Virus record (IMG/VR): IMGVR_UViG_3300028920_001322
Coordinates: 1 to 20,756 of that record
Direction: 5' to 3' (one strand)
Length of the DNA stretch: 20,756 nucleotides
Source: a virus
The first letter of the stretch is position 1; every line of letters begins with the position of its first letter. Shown here in pieces: positions 19,162 through 20,756 of the stretch. The position numbers and the translations under genes were made by a program. The notes beneath the pieces are model-generated. The model had not been told where the DNA came from and made no database searches. It was given only the letters and a program-made list of their open reading frames with translations.

Positions 19162-19677
19162 ATGGCAGTAACAGAATCACAAGCGGTGGCAGCAACTAAG
19201 GCCTTTGCTCAGTTGTCGATACAAACATCTGACCAAAATAATACTGGAAGTAATACTGGAGCAGATCTGCTTTATGATGACAGTTCGGAAATTCAGGGGA
19301 ACTGGACTTTATTTTATGCCGACGTATTGGAGAAAATTTCAAATGATGAAACTCTATATGGTGTTACGCTTTCTGATATTCAGATGAAGCGAGCAATCGC
19401 ATACGGAGTCAGAATTTATTTTGAGCAGAAATCCTCTGACTATTCAGCAACAAAAATTAAAAATGAAGGATACGAAATTAACAGAACATCCCTAATAAAC
19501 AATTGGGAAGACTTATATAATAAAGTATTTGAAGAAGCTGTTCTGATTGCCAATGCCGAAGGATCTGCTGGTGTTGAGCCCGACGCGGTCGTAGCTACCG
19601 CGGATTCTATTGCCGAAAATTATCCTGACGAATGGAAACCGGTTATTGAACTCGAAGAAATTGATGAGGTCATATAA
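19162..19677 (+). CDS. Head-tail connector candidate, 171 aa
   Basis: 171 residues, mainly helical: QAVAATKAFAQLSIQT, a disordered Asn/Ser stretch, ADVLEKISNDETLYGVTLS, MKRAIAYGVRIYFEQ, LINNWEDLYNKVFEEAVLI, and an acidic C-terminus. The helical bundle, size and position between capsid and stopper-like genes match head-tail adaptor proteins (gp6/gp15-like), which bind the portal's bottom. No motif is diagnostic. It overlaps the next gene by the TAATGA sequence. Confidence 0.5.
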   Translation: MAVTESQAVAATKAFAQLSIQTSDQNNTGSNTGADLLYDDSSEIQGNWTLFYADVLEKISNDETLYGVTLSDIQMKRAIAYGVRIYFEQKSSDYSATKIKNEGYEINRTSLINNWEDLYNKVFEEAVLIANAEGSAGVEPDAVVATADSIAENYPDEWKPVIELEEIDEVI

Positions 19678-20261
19678 TGATTCCTGGTTGGACTCATTTA
19701 TTGACAGTTTCGGAATATTCACAAACCATTTTTTCTGGAAGTGCAACCAGTACACTTGTTTTAGGTGCACAACCACCATCGGGTGGATGTTACCTGAAAA
19801 TTACGTCCGACACTGCAATCACTTTGTCAATTTCTGATGATACAAATTATGAAGATGTAGTATTTACGGGATCAAGAGATAAGCAGACCGTAAAAGAATA
19901 TGTTCCAACTTTGACAATTTCATGCAGTGGATATACGGGTGATGTAACGCTATTGATAGAGAGTGTAGATATTTCAGGTAATTATATATATCTTGGGTCT
20001 TCAGTAACAAATTATCCTTGCATAATAGAAAAACAGACAACCACAACAGCAGACCTAGAGCTACTAACAAAAATTGGAGCATCATCTAAGAATTTATATA
20101 TTATTAATGTTAAAGTTGATACTCCTCTTGAACTGAATGATGAATTTTTGATAATTGGAAATTCGGATACATATAAAGTAATTTCGGAGCCATATAAAAG
20201 CAAGTTTACCGGAACAAACACAAATGCAACCCTAAAATTTAAGGCAGTTAGAGTCAGTTAA
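19677..20261 (+). CDS. Head-closure / stopper candidate, 194 aa
   Basis: Start ATG overlaps the preceding stop (TAATGA). The protein is all beta: an N-terminal domain (FSGSATSTLVLGAQPPSG, VVFTGSRDKQTV, LTISCSGYTGDVTLLIESV) and a C-terminal part (LYIINVKVDTPLELNDEF, LIIGNSDTYKVISEPYKS, ATLKFKAVRVS) with the DTYKVISEP-like strand seen in small barrel head-closure proteins. It follows the connector candidate as a stopper would. The N-terminal domain is extra compared with minimal stoppers. Assignment tentative. Confidence 0.45.
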   Translation: MIPGWTHLLTVSEYSQTIFSGSATSTLVLGAQPPSGGCYLKITSDTAITLSISDDTNYEDVVFTGSRDKQTVKEYVPTLTISCSGYTGDVTLLIESVDISGNYIYLGSSVTNYPCIIEKQTTTTADLELLTKIGASSKNLYIINVKVDTPLELNDEFLIIGNSDTYKVISEPYKSKFTGTNTNATLKFKAVRVS

Positions 20262-20296
20262 ACATAAAAATATTAATATAAAAAGGAGGAAGTATT

Positions 20297-20539
20297 ATGG
20301 CGATACTAGATGAAGTAGCCCGTCAGGGCATAAATCAACTTTTGGGAATGATTCCAGATGCCCAGTTTAACATGGTGATGACTGGATTCTCGACTATTGG
20401 ACCCATTATGACAAGAATTGGTGAAATTGGAGCCGATCATCGAGTAGATGATGAAGAGTTCCAGGCAATTTTAGACGAAGTAAACATTGAACAATTGAAA
20501 TTAATTTACGGTACTATCCGAAAGATGCTCGGATTATAA
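20297..20539 (+). CDS. Small helical virion-region protein, 80 aa
   Basis: ATG 20297 has AAAAGGAGGAAGTATT upstream, a capsid-type strong ribosome-binding site, so a highly expressed protein is expected. The sequence is mostly amphipathic helix (ILDEVARQGINQLLGMIP, FSTIGPIMTRIGEIGADHR, DDEEFQAILDEVNIEQLKL) with Gly-containing stretches. No family recognised. High predicted expression and position suggest a structural or assembly protein. Confidence 0.55.
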   Translation: MAILDEVARQGINQLLGMIPDAQFNMVMTGFSTIGPIMTRIGEIGADHRVDDEEFQAILDEVNIEQLKLIYGTIRKMLGL

Positions 20540-20567
20540 TAATATTTTTATAATTCGGGGTATATAG

Positions 20568-20756
20568 ATGGACACCGAGGCTTACGACGACCACACGATT
20601 TTATATATTTTATTAGATAATACTAAGCGCATCGAAGAATCTTTGGAAAAACTTAACAAAAAGTTTGATACTGAGACCAAAGAACTAGACAAGCGCGTAA
20701 AATGTTGTGAAACTTTTAAACAAGTGATTGAACGTGAAGAAGTTCCAAAACGTCTA
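20568..20756 (+). CDS. Coiled-coil protein, 5' end only (runs off right edge)
   Basis: ATG 20568 follows TTCGGGGTATATAG, a variant of the motif before other virion genes. The 63 visible codons have no stop. After an acidic start (MDTEAYDDHTILYILLDN) comes a coiled coil (KRIEESLEKLNKKFDTETKE) and a Cys-Cys pair. Small proteins of this type occur beside head-tail or lysis genes, but the visible part is not enough to name it. Confidence 0.5.
   Translation, partial: MDTEAYDDHTILYILLDNTKRIEESLEKLNKKFDTETKELDKRVKCCETFKQVIEREEVPKRL

Noticed and set aside
1-20756. CRISPR array, insertion sequence, integrase or attachment site
   Set aside because: No regularly spaced direct repeats, no transposase or recombinase motifs, and no duplicated tRNA end were seen; the only tandem repeat is a two-unit coding duplication.

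Overview
The window is best read as the packaging and head-morphogenesis half of a tailed archaeal virus (Caudoviricetes) or provirus, probably infecting a methanogen or methane-oxidising relative. The archaeal assignment rests on four things: (i) promoters of the archaeal BRE/TATA form, A/CCGAAAA followed by (C/G)TATATATACT; (ii) Shine-Dalgarno sites matching the archaeal 16S tail (GGAGG, GGTGAT); (iii) a tRNA-Thr with the archaeal U73 discriminator and no encoded CCA; (iv) an archaeal-type thymidylate synthase fragment. DNA is AT-rich. No integrase, replication gene or host gene is visible, so virus versus provirus cannot be decided.

Layout. 1-2825 is a plus-strand module of small metabolic and regulatory genes: 3' end of a thymidylate synthase, a glutaredoxin, a possible MazG-like/DUF1599-like protein, a zinc-ribbon plus winged-helix protein, and small zinc-ribbon or unknown proteins. 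2826-2991 is a control region with a GC-rich patch, a T9 run and AT-rich promoter DNA. From 2992 on, the plus strand carries the virion genes in standard order: small terminase candidate, DUF4417 protein, Gly-rich coiled-coil protein, large terminase ATPase, tRNA-Thr, large terminase nuclease, portal, a secreted protein, a Cys-Asp-Asp/His/Glu-Pro protein, Mu-F-like minor capsid protein, prohead protease with a nested scaffold, decoration protein candidate, major capsid protein, secreted fibre-like protein, a second secreted protein, an AT-hook protein, head-completion and connector candidates, and the start of a coiled-coil gene at the edge.

The plus-strand head operon is interrupted repeatedly by short minus-strand cassettes (3517-3693, 4727-5212, 6823-8089, 10762-11306, 12414-13396). 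Each has its own archaeal promoter. At most junctions the BRE of that promoter overlaps the ribosome-binding site of the next plus-strand virion gene, and two cassettes share a 44-bp promoter-leader with only two differences. The cassettes encode small, mostly unrecognised proteins (zinc ribbons, an acidic protein, a membrane protein, a secreted peptide), as expected of host-takeover or anti-defence 'moron' genes.

The two most unusual points are the cassette/junction architecture and a large terminase split at its ATPase/nuclease boundary, with a complete tRNA-Thr gene (carrying a rare C33) in the gap. Both terminase halves keep their catalytic motifs, so the motor is probably a two-polypeptide enzyme.
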